From: Prototheca cutis
Taxonomy: Eukaryota > Chlorophyta > Trebouxiophyceae > Chlorellales > Chlorellaceae
Length of the DNA: 64,000 nt
Direction: 5' to 3'
NCBI GenBank assembly: GCA_002897115.2
Contig: BCIH01000011.1
Coordinates: 466,804 to 530,803 of the forward strand
Within the stretch, counting starts at the first letter, position 1, and each line of letters starts with the position of its first letter. Shown here piece by piece: positions 1 through 11,075 of this stretch. Made by a program: the position numbers and the translations under genes. Under the pieces are notes generated by a model, which was not told the origin of the DNA, ran no database searches, and saw only the letters and a program-made list of their open reading frames with translations.

Positions 1-1395
1 CAGGACATCAGATCGCGGGACCGGAGTTTCTCCCGTGCTGGTAGTACCGCCACCGCTACTAGGCAGCAGCACGCCCATCGCCGAGCCCAGCTCAATGGGG
101 TCGCCCAGCGCTGTCCCCGTGCCATGCAGTTCTAGCACGGCAATCGCGGTGCTGCCCTCCATCGCGTAGGCCAGTGCGGCACGCATGGCAGCGGCCTGCG
201 CGGGCCCGTGAGGGGCGGTCAGGCTGCTGGACCGGCCGTCCTGGTTCACCGCTGTTCCACGCAGCACGGCGGGGGCATTCTCGTGAGGCCGGTGCATTGA
301 CTCGACAGCATCATCAGGAGCAGCTTCCCCCTCGGCAACATCAAATGCGCTGAGCGCCTGCACGACGCAGGCTTCGCCGCGGGCATAGCCATCGGCTCCG
401 GCATCCAGCACGCGGCAACGGCCAGCCTCACCCAGCATGCCGGCCTTGGCCAGAGCGGCAACGGCCTGGGGTGCCAGGGACAAAAACACGCCCGCGGCCA
501 ATGCAGCATCGCCAGCATCGGCCAGAGCCGTGCGGGCCAGAAGGTGCGTGGCCACCAGGGCCGAGGAGCAGGCGGTGTCGACGCAAAAGGCGGCACCGTT
601 CAGGCCCAGTGTGAACGACACGCGCCCCGCGGCGACGCTGAGTGTGCCGCTCTGCGCGCTGTGCGCGCTGAGCCCGTATGCCCGGGCACGAGCACCGTAC
701 TCAGCGTAGCTGATGCCCACACCCACAGCCGTGGCATTCTCCGTGGGGCTTGCTGCACCGCTGGCGGTCAGGAGGGTCCGCGGATGCAGCGCCGTAACCG
801 CCTCCCAACAGCCCTCCAGCACCAACCGCTGTTGGGCATCCATAGCACTGGCCTGCGCACGTTTGTTGGATGTCTTTCACTTAATGGTGGAAATTCATGG
901 ACAACATGATTGTGGCACTGGGGACGCTCACTCGCTTTTACTAGACTGCTCCCAAGATGCTGTTGGCGTGGCCTGGGGCAGCGGAGAAAGCTGCAGTCCA
1001 GCCGTCAAAAAAATCCCATGATTCACCACCGAAACAACCACGCCACAATACCTCTGGCATGCCCACACCAAACAGAGCAGCATCAAAGAGCTCGATGCCA
1101 TCGATAAACCCGGCAAACCGCTTGGCAGGCAGCCGGTACTCGGGCCATTCCCAGTCAAGGTCCCAGCGACTGACAGGCACGAGCCTGCTCAGGCCAAGTT
1201 CCAGGTGAGGAACGGTGGAATAGAACCGTGTATCATTTAAGACATTCTTTGACACGAGCACGGGAAAGGTCTGGGAGATAACCCCCTCCCTCAGATGGCG
1301 GCACTGCGTCCAAAAAGTTCGTCTACCCCACTCTGGGCCCCCAAGGTCTTGGGGCCGCCAACCGATGCACCCGACCTCACCTGCTCGCATCGCCA
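1..1395 (-). CDS. Type I polyketide synthase, ketosynthase domain (partial, runs off left edge)
   Basis: Condensing (beta-ketoacyl synthase) domain of a modular PKS, which would join acyl and malonyl units on carrier proteins. The downstream exon (1-852) holds the active-site motif DTACSSALVATH, with its Cys near 568-570, and the later HGTGTALGDPIE motif, whose His lies near 124-126. It opens with ASAMDAQQRLVLE, the usual block before the nucleophile. An intron at 853-1051 (donor GTATTG, acceptor GCGCAG) separates it from an upstream exon reading SRWDLDWEWPEY and FDAALFGVGMPE, the normal N-terminal half of a KS. That exon starts somewhere between about 1190 and 1395; a further intron inside it is possible. 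Domain order beyond KS cannot be seen because the gene continues past base 1. An FAS-type KS is less likely given the TACSSA/HGTGT pattern. Confidence 0.85.
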
Positions 1396-2572
1396 TGGCC
1401 AGGATCCTGAGAAACCCTGGCGATCGATGCCTCGATGCAAATGATGGGTCTGGATGGAGGCTGCCAATCCAATCCATCCTGCAAGGGAATCGGGCGATTG
1501 GGTTGACGGGGAAACGCCCTGGCCGGGAACCCGCACGATTGCCGCCAATCGTCGATGGGCAGCAAAAGCGACGCAGCCAGGGCCGGCCAAGGTGATCAGC
1601 CCGGATACATAAATACCGCATCAATACAATGCAGCGTAACGAGCATTCATTGGCATCATGCTGCTTGACACCCGCGACATGGCCTGGTGTCGGTGTTCAT
1701 GCCGACACAGCAAGTGATCTAGATGGGGAGAAATGGCCTAGGTCCCCAACCCACAGACCCGGGCTTCTGCACATCCTCTACCCACGCCGATTGCTCACCC
1801 TTGGAACGGAGCTCCCCTGAAACTCTTCGATATCAGCAAGATCGATCCCATAATACCCGAAGTCGTCTTCGGGAAAGTCCTCCATGGCCCCCGGCCGTGC
1901 TCGACAGCACGGGGCTGGGCTGCCTCGTCTTGCCGATGCGGCACGAAAGGGCAGCCAAAATGGATGCTGTATTCGGCAAAGGTCTTGAACTTGCCAATGC
2001 TCCAACACTGGATTGAAGCATTTGGTCACTTGCGATTGTCTCATGGATGCATGCGGGGGAGAGGAAGCACACTGGCGGGGTTGGGCCCTCGCCGTCGCAG
2101 CACCCGTCCGGGTTTGAAGCCGACTGGTCGTTTCCGAACGCGACGACCGATTTTTTCCATGGACAGGCCTGCAGCTGAACTCGATGCGCGGTATTTCTCT
2201 TGGATATCAATGAGCAACAGCGAGATTGCCGCTTTCAACAACGAGCCTGCAGATACCGCTTGTGCTTGTGCTGGGTCGGTGGGTGGTTCCGGCCGCCGAG
2301 TGCAGGGGACCCCCGGTCAGCGACAGAAGCCTGTCCGCAAACCTCTCCGCAACCCATCAACCCCATCCATCACTCCCAGCACACCTTGCTGCTCCATTTT
2401 ATTGTCACATGTACACCTTGCTCTCGTTTGAACGGCTCTCACGCCCTTCTTCCCCCTCAAATCCGTCCAGCGGCTGCTTACAGAGCGAAGCAGCAGACAC
2501 GGCAGTAGGGCTTTTTCCCGCCACACACCAACACCCTTCGCATCGAGCGTCCTCTTTCCCGGACTGCACTCA
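1396..2572. other. Mostly unassigned stretch between PKS and uL2m genes
   Basis: Apart from the weak 29-codon exon candidate at 1799-1885, I see no open frame with coding-like third-position GC. It probably holds the 5' part or promoter of the PKS gene and the 3' UTR of the uL2m gene. Confidence 0.4.
1799..1885 (-). CDS. Possible small first coding exon upstream of the PKS
   Basis: A 29-codon stretch from an ATG at 1885, beginning MEDFPEDDFGYYGIDL, ends exactly at a good donor (AGG|GTGAGC) in phase 0. Its acidic composition and clean donor make it exon-like, and its strand and position would fit a start for the ketosynthase gene. Its third-position GC is clearly lower than in the KS exons and I could not fix the acceptor it would join. 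It may be chance. Confidence 0.22.
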
Positions 2573-4129
2573 TCACCGTGCCTTGGCCTTGTGCCTGGAG
2601 GTGACGATGGCCCAGTCAGTGCGGTGGGCCCGGCGGCCCCGGTTGCGTGTGCGGTAGCCCTTTGTCGGCACGCCCCACGGCGTCTGGGAGATGCGGCCCT
2701 TGACCTTGCCGCGGCCGCCGCCGTGTGGGTGGTCGACGCTGTTCATGGCCATGCCGCGGACGTGCGGACGGCGCCCGCGCCAGCGTGTGGCGCCGGCCTT
2801 GCCGTGCTTGATGTTCTTGTGCTGCGCGTTGCCCAGAGTGCCCAGAGTGGCCGTGCACTCCAGGGGCACCAGGCGCAGCTCGCCGCTCGGCAACCGNACT
2901 GTCGCGTAGCCATCGTCGCCCTTTTTGATGATGCTGGCGCTGACCCCGGCTGAGCGTGCCAGCTGGCCGCCCGCCCCCGGGCGCAGCTCGACGTTGTGGA
3001 TGGGCATGCCGATGGGGATGGCGTGCAGGGGCAGCGCCGTCCCGGGGACGATCGGCGACCCCACGCCGCATGACACGGTGGACCCGGGGACCAGGCCCTG
3101 GGGCGCCAGGATGTACGAGTAGGCCTCGCCCGCACGCGCGGGCTCGATGCCCCCGACCGCGTAGTGCTTGACCAGCGCAATCCGGGCCGAGCGGATGGGG
3201 TCGTACTCGATGCGTTCGACGACGCCGGAGGGCGTCGCAGCGCTCCGCACAAAGTCCACCAGCCGGTACAGCCGGCGGTGGCCGCCGCCACGGTGGCGCA
3301 TGGAGATGGCACCGCTCGAGTCGCGGCCGCCCTTGCGTGGCAGACCCTGCGTCAGTGGCTTGAATGGGCCCCCCGTCCACAGATCCTTGCGCGAAGTGAT
3401 CACACGGCCACGCATGCCTGTGGATGGAACATGGGGGGTTCACGGTTGTGGACTTGAAGAAGAAGAGCATCGGAATTCGACTTTTCTCACTGTTGCGACT
3501 CTGCATTGGCACGAACATGGACGACCGCTGGTCATGAATGCCCAGCCAACAGCAAGGTGCCGCCGCCGCTGACTGGGCAGATCAAAGATTAGACCTCGCC
3601 AGTCGGACAGCTGTACGCAAACAGCTCCTTCAGCACCAACCAGCCCAGCGCACCAGGGGTGGTTGGCTTGTACACCTTGAGCTGCGGGGTGGTGCGCTGG
3701 ACCTTGGTCCGCACCTGAAGAGCCTGCCAGAGGCCGCCCCATCCCTGGGGCCCTGCAAGCAAGGGAGGTTGGGTGCAAGTGTTTGTGCCATCCAGTACTG
3801 ACCACGGAATAAGAAAACGCTGCAATGCGCCGACTCTATCGCTACTTGTGCATCCATGCGCCCAGTCGCGGTCGTATTCAGACCACATCGCACCTTCACG
3901 GGCCAGGGCATCCGCAAAACTGGTGCTGCAGCCTGAGGCCGACACAGCCCGCTCCGAAACCTGCACGGTGGAGGTGGTACGGGATGCACGTTGGCCCTTC
4001 TATAGACATAAAGTCCGTAAAACCAGTCATCCCTTCCTGCACATGCCCGTGTCGCACCATGGATGTTGGCCGGGCCTGCTGCAGGGCTGCACGCAGCCCC
4101 ACAGAGGCCTGGGCGAGCCGGCGCAGCAT
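2573..4129 (-). CDS. RPL2: Mitochondrial (bacterial-type) large-subunit ribosomal protein uL2
   Basis: uL2 binds 23S-type rRNA at the peptidyl transferase centre. The main exon (2573-3417) carries [17 protein letters not shown] in its N-terminal half and, near the C-terminus, [20 protein letters not shown]. That block contains the His conserved in bacterial L2 at the active centre and separates it from cytosolic uL8/L8-type proteins. An exon at 3654-3752 reads [10 protein letters not shown] and splices in phase 1 (donor GTGCGC at 3653, acceptor ending 3418) to give [18 protein letters not shown], the expected junction. A first exon at 4093-4129 ([12 protein letters not shown]) keeps frame and looks like an Arg-rich mitochondrial presequence; this one is inferred. 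The model gives about 326 residues. An N at 2897 falls in one codon. A plastid destination is not excluded. Confidence 0.82.
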
Positions 4130-4527
4130 CCTGCTACCGTCTCAAGCCCGCGATACTCTATAATGTCATCCAAACGTGGCTTTAGCAGACCAGGTTGGAG
4201 TCGTGCATCGGTCCTTGGCTTCGCTTGTTGCTGTTGCAAACCCATCGGGTTACGCATGATTGCCCATCGCGCCCTGGAGGAGGCGTGCAGTGGTCAATGT
4301 GCGGCCCTGCCTCCAACAAATCTGGTGCAAGATTCCAGATTTCGACAAACGCACCCTGCCAATCTCAGAGCCGTCAACTTCAATGCCTATTTTCAATGCC
4401 AAAGGCTTATGCGCCGCTTTACATGTCCCTCTGCACCCTGAACACAGCAGCGCCACTCAAAGTGACGGCTGTTGTGCAGGGAAACACCGCTCTGTCTCCT
4501 CCCCACACCCCAACGCAGCTCCGCCTG
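4130..4527. other. Intergenic, uL2m start to SBDS end
   Basis: No coding-like frame seen. It should hold the promoter of the uL2m gene and the 3' UTR of SBDS (both minus strand). Confidence 0.5.
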
Positions 4528-6161
4528 TCAACCTGACCGCTGCTTGGACGCTTGCAGCGCCTGGCGCCGCGCAGCGTGGAACTGGCCGACCCGTCCGCCG
4601 GCGGGGCTGAAAAATGCAGCATCCACGGTGCCGCCATCGCCCTTTGACGACAGTTCCACGGTCCAGCCTGGCTCCAGTTCGTCCAACTCAGCAAAGCGAT
4701 CGCGACGGGAGGCAAATTCCTCCGGCATCCCCGCGATGGGGCCCCGCTCGTAGATGACCTTGGACTCTGCAGCAGGCCGCTCAGCCACCGCGGCCGCTCG
4801 CCGGACAGACCGCGCAGCCATTGGGTTCATAGACATTCCACCCGCAACAGCGGGCGAAGGCGATGCGACAACCCCACCGCTGTTGCCCGAGAGCGACAGC
4901 ATGTCCAGCGAAGCGGTGGCCTCGTCGGCAGCCACGGTCGCCGTCAGTGCAAGCACCTCGGCCCTGCCGCTGCACGAAGAAAGCGTGGCGTGCAGTGGCC
5001 GGAAGAGGCCTGGATCCACCAGGCACAGGATCACCAGCCGCGACCCTGCAGGGGTGCATGAATAAATGGACGGATGGACGATTTCCGGTGCTGACAAACC
5101 TGGCCACCTTGGCACAGTGAAAGACCAATGGTTGTCGTCACCCTGCAAACTGCGGCCAGGATGACTGCATCCCCTTCCCACAAATAATGCTGGGCCTTGA
5201 CGGGAATTCTGCCTGACTGGGATTGCCAAGCTGGCACAGTGGCATCACGTGGATCATCTCATGAGCTGCCCCATCCCATTCTCGGCCCCAACCTGCCTCC
5301 CCGCCGACGCACCCTCAAGCTCGCGCTCCTCGACGGTCGATTTGTCAGCAGTGAGCAGCGCCTCCACTTCGTCCCGGCTGGCCAGCGGCAGCGACAGCCG
5401 CAGTCTCATCCTCGCTCGCTCAATAGGGAACCGGGCCTGCAGCGCTGGCAACGCCTGTGGGTGGGGGGGGGTATCGATAGGGGACACGTTCAGGCATGTA
5501 GGTATCGGTGTGGGCATGGTGTAGGCTTCGGTGGCCCCCACAGCTAGGCTGAGCAATGGTGAGCATGGGTATGACAGTTCAACGACCGTAGACTGTAAAG
5601 AGATTGCCTCCCCACCGCCACCACTATTTGGACCACCACCATTGGTAAGAGCCCAGCTTCCAATCACAGACTGGCCCCTCACCTCAAAGGCCTGGATTTT
5701 GGCGGGCCTGTTTGGGTCGACGGAGAAGTGGATGTCCTTGAGGGCGCGCTCCAGCATGGGAATGGTGTAGGGCCGGGACGTGGCCGGGTTGACGCATTTC
5801 TCGCTGATCACGGCCGCCACGTCCCGGAATTTCGTGTCCAGCTCCAGCTTGCGCTCCCGGTCAGACACCTGGAGGTCACCGTGCGCGAGGATAAACTTGC
5901 ACACGGCCTCCTCATCGTCGGTGCCAAACACCTGCTTCAGGTCCTCCCGACTGGCCAGCACGGCCTTGGACACATTGGAGTAGACGGTGGTCGTCTGCAG
6001 CACCTCATCCATGTCCTTTTCTCTGCATGTGTGGTTTCCAGTCATGCACCATGCGTCGATTTTATTGTGATGCCATGTTGTGGCTTTCCCTCAGGGTGCT
6101 CCTGGAATGGCATCTATGGCACGTGGGGGCCGGGGCATGATTGCTGTTGCACAGCCTTGCT

Positions 6162-6217
<56 letters not shown>

Positions 6218-6495
6218 ACCCCCCCCCCCCCACCCCACCCCACCCCACACACACAACACACACACCGAACGCACATTCCATTGCGCCAGTTGAGCACTTT
6301 ATTCTTGTAGCAAGCAATCTCGAAGCGCTTGCCGTACTTTTTGTACCGCACCACGGCCACATTTGTTAGGCGCTTCTGGCCTGGACAGGAGGAGACCAGC
6401 GAACACGAAGATGTGATGCACGCAACTGTCGGCATGCCCTTATCATGCAAGCGTTTCCACCACGTACCTATGGGCTGAAAGACCGTCTGGCTCAT
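4528..6495 (-). CDS. SBDS: Ribosome maturation protein SBDS with long C-terminal extension
   Basis: SBDS works with the GTPase EFL1 to release eIF6 from nascent 60S subunits. There are five exons: 6468-6495, 6275-6380, 5683-6022, 5313-5454 and 4528-5045, with all phases consistent. The N-terminal FYSH domain reads [20 protein letters not shown] and [17 protein letters not shown]. The middle domain has [20 protein letters not shown], and the last shared block is [15 protein letters not shown]. Length is about 377 residues against about 250 in animals. The surplus is a C-terminal tail of roughly 120 residues, low-complexity at first and then containing [20 protein letters not shown]; it does not look like the zinc-finger tail I recall from plant SBDS. 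Intron 2 contains a 54-base G run on the sense strand. Confidence 0.93.
6164..6264. repeat. C54 homopolymer plus C4A/CA microsatellite
   Basis: A 54-base C run (6164-6217) is followed by a C12 run, CCCCA repeats and CACACA. It lies wholly inside SBDS intron 2, so on the sense strand it is G-rich and follows the donor GTGCGT. It could be a true G-quadruplex-prone microsatellite or a sequencing or assembly artefact. Confidence 0.9.
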
Positions 6496-7498
6496 GGTCG
6501 CCAATCACGAGGTCCTCGGCACAAGGTGCATGAACCGCAAACAGGCTCCAAGGGATCCTGATTTTCCGGCTGGCTATTTCGTATACAATATTGAACGCTT
6601 TCACTTGGTGTATATTTCCCTCTCACAGCGCTGGCTTCGGCCAAACGGGCGGTTGCATGCGAATGGAGGATGCCTGGGCCCCAGGAGAGCGCGAGCGAGA
6701 CGCCTCGCCTTCCCGCACAGAGAGCGGATCGACGTAGCAAATCCGTTTCTGGTGGGGATGGACGATGACAGTTTAATCCTGCTAGACATTCCGGAAAAGA
6801 ATTGCTATTCATGATCGTTTTGGTCTCGTGCGCCCTTCAAAGGTAACGGAGTCAGACCCACTTGCTCCGTTCCTCCTTCATGCTTCACAGCAGTGTCCTT
6901 CTCCATATGCGATCCATGGCGTGGTTCTCAATTGCCAACAGTTGGCCAATGGGCAGCCGACTAAAAGCGTGCTCTCGACAGGCAGTCTGGCCATGTGCAG
7001 GCCCAGGGTCCTTAGGTGTCCGGGCCACCCCGCAAACCAAGCAGCCGGCATGGTCGCAGCTTCTATGCTGGCGCGGCGACCCACTGTGTCCATGGAAAGA
7101 TCTACATCATGCCGCATTTGGCGTGAAGTACAAGCAATGACCATGATTGCGCGCCATGGCCTCAACGGTCAAATCCCAGAGCCTCCGCCAGCGGGCTTCC
7201 CAGCAGGTTCCGCCGTCTGTCTGGACAGACTGACGAAAGCACACGTGTTCGAGCTCGCGCATTTTGCCAGAAGCATCTCCCACATGCGATTATGTTGGAA
7301 CGAACGTCAGGTTTACAATTACCTTCTCGCCTGCGTTCTGCTTCCTCGAGATATCCAGTGCGGCGCCCTTTTGCTTGGTGAGCTTCTTGTACCCACTTCC
7401 GATTCCGATAGAGAGAACCAATCCAGGACCTTGGTGTGTATTGCTACCCGCACCCCACCAGTCCGGCTCCCCAGTGCATAGACTTTCATTTCTTCTCC
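6496..7498. other. Intergenic between divergent SBDS and P5CR genes
   Basis: About 1 kb with no convincing coding frame. Both flanking genes are transcribed away from it, so it should contain two promoters. No TATA-like element stood out. Confidence 0.5.
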
Positions 7499-8847
7499 AT
7501 GTCTCGCCAACTAGTACTGAGAGCAATGCGCCAAATAGGCGGCGGAATGGCCAATAGGCCGGTGCCTGCCGGACTCGCTCGGCCCACCCTGCAACCCTTT
7601 CGTTCGGCCGGATCCCAAGGTAGGCATTCTGTGACGCGTGTTGCTATTGGTCATTGTATGCGCTTTCGCGGCGGGCGCGGTGCTAAGAACTTCGCCTATG
7701 CTTCCCTTTGCTCGAAGGTGGCCCGCACTGGGTCCGGCAACAACACAGCACACCCCGCTCCGAGGCAGCGAGCCCAGTACACGCCAACCTCCGCGAGCCC
7801 CAAGACGAGTGCTTCATCGAGGATGATATTGGCTTCATCGGCGCTGGGCAGGTACGCTGGTTTGCGTGGGCTCTACCTTTGGGCGATCTCACTGTTCGTG
7901 GCCTTGGCCCCGCAGGGAAGGAGGGACCTGGACGACATTAAAATGGTNCTACAGAGGGAAATTTGTGCCTGTCACCATTCACATGTTAAATGACACCTCA
8001 TGTCGATTTCCCCTGTCCCACCATGACACAGATGGGCGAGGCCATGATGCGGGGCTTCATGGCGGCGGGTCTGACACACGGGGGCAAGCTGCACGCCAGC
8101 GTGCGCAGCGAGACGCGCGCGGCAGCACTGTCCTCGCTGGGAGTTTCGCGCATCTACCGTGACGCGGTCAAGGAGGGCGGCGCGGCGGCGCTGGCGGCGC
8201 GCGCTCGCGTGATTGTTCTCGGCGTCAAGCCGCAGGTCATGCCCGGCGTGCTGGCAGCGCTGGCGCCTCATGTGAGCGCGGACCACCTCGTCGTGTCCAT
8301 CGCGGCAGGCGTCACGCTGCAGACGCTGCAGGACGCGCTGGGGCCCGAGGTGCGGATCGCCCGGGTCATGCCCAACACCCCCGTGCTGGTGGGCCAGGGC
8401 GCATGCGCGTACGCGATGGGCGATTCTGCCACGTCGGCCGATGCGGAGACGGTGCACGCGCTGCTATCGGGCGTGGGCCTGGCACTCCCCGTCCCGGAAT
8501 CGGCAATGGACGCCGTGACGGGGNTCAGCGGGTCTGGGCCGGCCTACGCCTACATGGTCATCGAGGCCATGGCTGACGGCGGCGTCGCCGCGGGGCTGCC
8601 CCGCGCCGCGGCGCTGGCCCTGGCCGCCAAGACGATGGCCGGCGCGGCGGCCATGGTGCTGGGCGAGGAGCGGGAAGGTGGTCTGGACCTCACCCACCCG
8701 GGCGTGCTCAAGGACCGCGTCGGCTCGCCCGCGGGGACCACTATGGCTGCCATCGCCGAGCTCGAAAATGCGGGACTGCGGGGGGCCGTCATCCGCGCCG
8801 TCCGAGCCGCCGCTGCCCGCTCCGCAGAGCTCGGAAAGAACTCCTGA
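7499..8847 (+). CDS. PROC: Pyrroline-5-carboxylate reductase (last step of proline synthesis)
   Basis: Reduces 1-pyrroline-5-carboxylate to proline with NAD(P)H. The dinucleotide-binding turn is built across an intron: exon 2 (7778-7851) ends [10 protein letters not shown] and exon 3 (8032-8847) begins [13 protein letters not shown], giving the Rossmann GxGxxG. Exon 3 continues through [50 protein letters not shown] and the family's C-terminal [17 protein letters not shown] block. Exon 1 (7499-7619, [16 protein letters not shown]) ends at a good donor, GTAGGC, and keeps frame to a YAG acceptor at 7777. It is a plausible organelle presequence but the least certain part. About 336 residues; human PYCR1 is 319. 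An N at 8524 hits one codon. Confidence 0.92.
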
Positions 8848-9455
8848 TATCCTGGTTGGTGTCGGGGATCCCTGTCCCATATGCGGGCCGTCTGCTGAGC
8901 ATTGTGCCCCTCAATGATCCACTGCGCCCTGCCCCGTTGTCCCCGCATCACTCAGCGCTGTGGCTGTGTTATGTTTTGTCTGTCAGAGCGCCAACGTTCT
9001 GTGTGCCATATGTGCCGCGGGGCCCAGCCCGTGAGAAATCGAACGAGCGGCTTGTACTTCTTTTGTCATTAATACACCCCTTTTCCTTCCTGGTTCTATG
9101 CTCCCGCTGCCACATTGCAATCCTGGTGTACACCGGCTGAAATGGTCGTCCCCGGGAGACCCAGGCGGACATCAATGCCAAGGGAATCCAGGGCAGCGTC
9201 CCAGGTGGATTGGGCCGGCAGTTTCGAGGCCGTGTCGTACCATGCAGGGCCAAAATAATGCCACCAGCTCAGCCAGCACCAGCATCACATCACCCTGGGC
9301 GTTGCTGGGCATCACTGATGGCCGCAAATTTTCACACCCTGCAGGTCAATAGGAAGGTGGACCACCTCAATGATGGACCACCTCCAGGGCTGCTCTCCCT
9401 TGCCGGGGGAGGAAAGGAGTTCCAGGGGTTCCCACCCCCAGTTGGGAAGGCTATT
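8848..9455. other. Intergenic 3' of P5CR
   Basis: No coding-like frame seen. It contains a short (GGAT)n tract near 9465-9481 at its right edge and presumably the P5CR 3' UTR. Confidence 0.45.
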
Positions 9456-10640
9456 ATCCCCCAGGATGGATGGATGGATGTTCGTCAGCACTGCGGCGCT
9501 GGAAGCGCTCCAGCCGCTGGCCGATCTTCCGCAGGCTCTGCACGATGTGCCTCACGTTCAGACACGCCATCAAGTCTCTATTCCAGAGACGATGCTCGTC
9601 GTTTGGAGGGCAGCACTCCTCATTGGTGCAGCACCAGCTGGTGGCACAGCACCGTGGGAGTCTGCTCCTGGCACGACCTGTCCTACTGTCACGAAGGAAC
9701 TAAACCCATCTCTGAGCGATGTGGCAAGGGAATGCGATCCAACAGGCATCTTGTCTGAAAAACATGCCCTTGCTGTGCAGGTGGGAGTCGACGGACCTCG
9801 AGAAGGTTTCATCATTTTCTGCCGTTACTGTACACATCCGACCGTTGACGACGGCACCCCCAGTGCAGGAGCGATCGCGAGATTATCTTCACCTCCTCCA
9901 TGCGATCAAACATACCCAAGGTGTCATCGTTTTGTTTCATATATGAATGCACTGTTGAACGGTACATGACGGTCTGATCACGCCTGGAGAGAATGAAAGG
10001 CTTCACGCCCGCCACCGACAAGATGGCGGACGATCTGGTCCTGTCCGCACTTTGGGGAGGCATTCAAGGAGGTATGAGGACACAATGTGATTGTAGGTAT
10101 ATTTGTATGCCCGGGTGGCGCTGAAAAAACCTTTCCAGCGTGCCGATCCATTCCCCACATTCCCTGCTCATGTAGTCATCGCCTTCGCCGACTCCGGCCT
10201 GTCGTGGCTGGCTGGTGTGCATCGGGAGGAGCCTGAGTCGCCATCGGAAAAGGATGTTACCGGAAAGGTGCGCGTGACATGGTTGTACTGCGATCACAAG
10301 TGTCCCGGCGCTCGCTGCTCGGTTTGATTGCAGGCAACCAAAATGACTCGGCTCAGCCCAGTTTCCTGCACCTCCCCGGCCGCAGAACAAATTCCTTAAA
10401 AGCGAGTCTATCCAGGCCGCCCAGCTCTTGGCGATGACATGCTGCCATGCGGAGATCATGCCTGCCAGTCCCCTGTCACCCACCAGGGGGAGCCCCAGGT
10501 TCCAGTGACGGCCCGCCGAGCTGTGGGCCTCGCCGCTGCTGCGCCGCACAATGATCCCTGCGCAGGCATGCCCGCTTGCGGTGCTTAACCTTAGAATTTT
10601 GACAGTGTTCCGCATTTGATCCTGAAGCCTGTACTTTGTC
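9456..10640 (-). CDS. Probable multi-exon gene of unknown identity
   Basis: I do not recognise this product. Two minus-strand stretches have strongly GC-biased third positions typical of exons in this window. The first, about 9456-9578, reads VRHIVQSLRKIGQRLERFQR, ends at a TAA near 9456 and may be the last exon. The second, about 10400-10575, reads HSSAGRHWNLGLPLVGDRG and WQHVIAKSWAAWIDSLL. A third candidate, about 9900-10063, includes GVKPFILSRRDQTVMYRST and stops at a GTGAAG donor. The picture is confused because the plus strand also shows exon-like pieces: an ATG at 9993 ending at a GTATGA donor, a frame at 10137-10268 ending AAG|GTGCGC, and a frame at about 10386-10510. One strand must be misleading, or two genes interleave. 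Confidence 0.35.
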
Positions 10641-11075
10641 CCGGAGCGCGCAACAGCCCGTCTGCCACCCTTGGCGCGTGCGCCCCTGGCCAGCCCCCCG
10701 TGGCCTACCTCGTGCCGTGTGGCCCCTTTGGTGGGACCCTGAGCACCTCTCCCGGTTACCATGTGCCCATTGTCCCTCGTGTCGGAACTGCTTCGTCTGA
10801 CACTACATGCCGATGCTTGCCCACCCTGTTCCCTTCTCGCGACGCGATTCCTTGGCAGCACTTGTCCTTGTCCTGTAGCGAGTCTTTGCCTGCAAGGCGT
10901 TTGCCGGCTTTACAACAGCCAACCATGGGAGTAAGAGGGTGGTCTTGGTGCTCTGGGACCCACAGTTTGGAGTTGCCGGGGCATCTGAAGATGGTGCTCC
11001 ATGCTGCTGTCCAGGACATGCCGCCGTGTGGCACCCATTGGGCGTGTGATGCCAGCAGCACCGCCCTCGGCGGGC
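10641..11075. other. Unassigned stretch upstream of RPT2 stop
   Basis: No reliable gene seen. It may include the 5' part of the unidentified gene to the left and the 3' UTR of RPT2. Confidence 0.35.

Noticed and set aside
6167..6240. Long proline or glycine runs read from the C54 tract as a coding sequence
   Set aside because: The tract lies between two well-supported SBDS exons and is intronic.
9465..9481. (GGAT)n as a possible CRISPR or minisatellite array
   Set aside because: Only about four units, no spacers, eukaryotic context.
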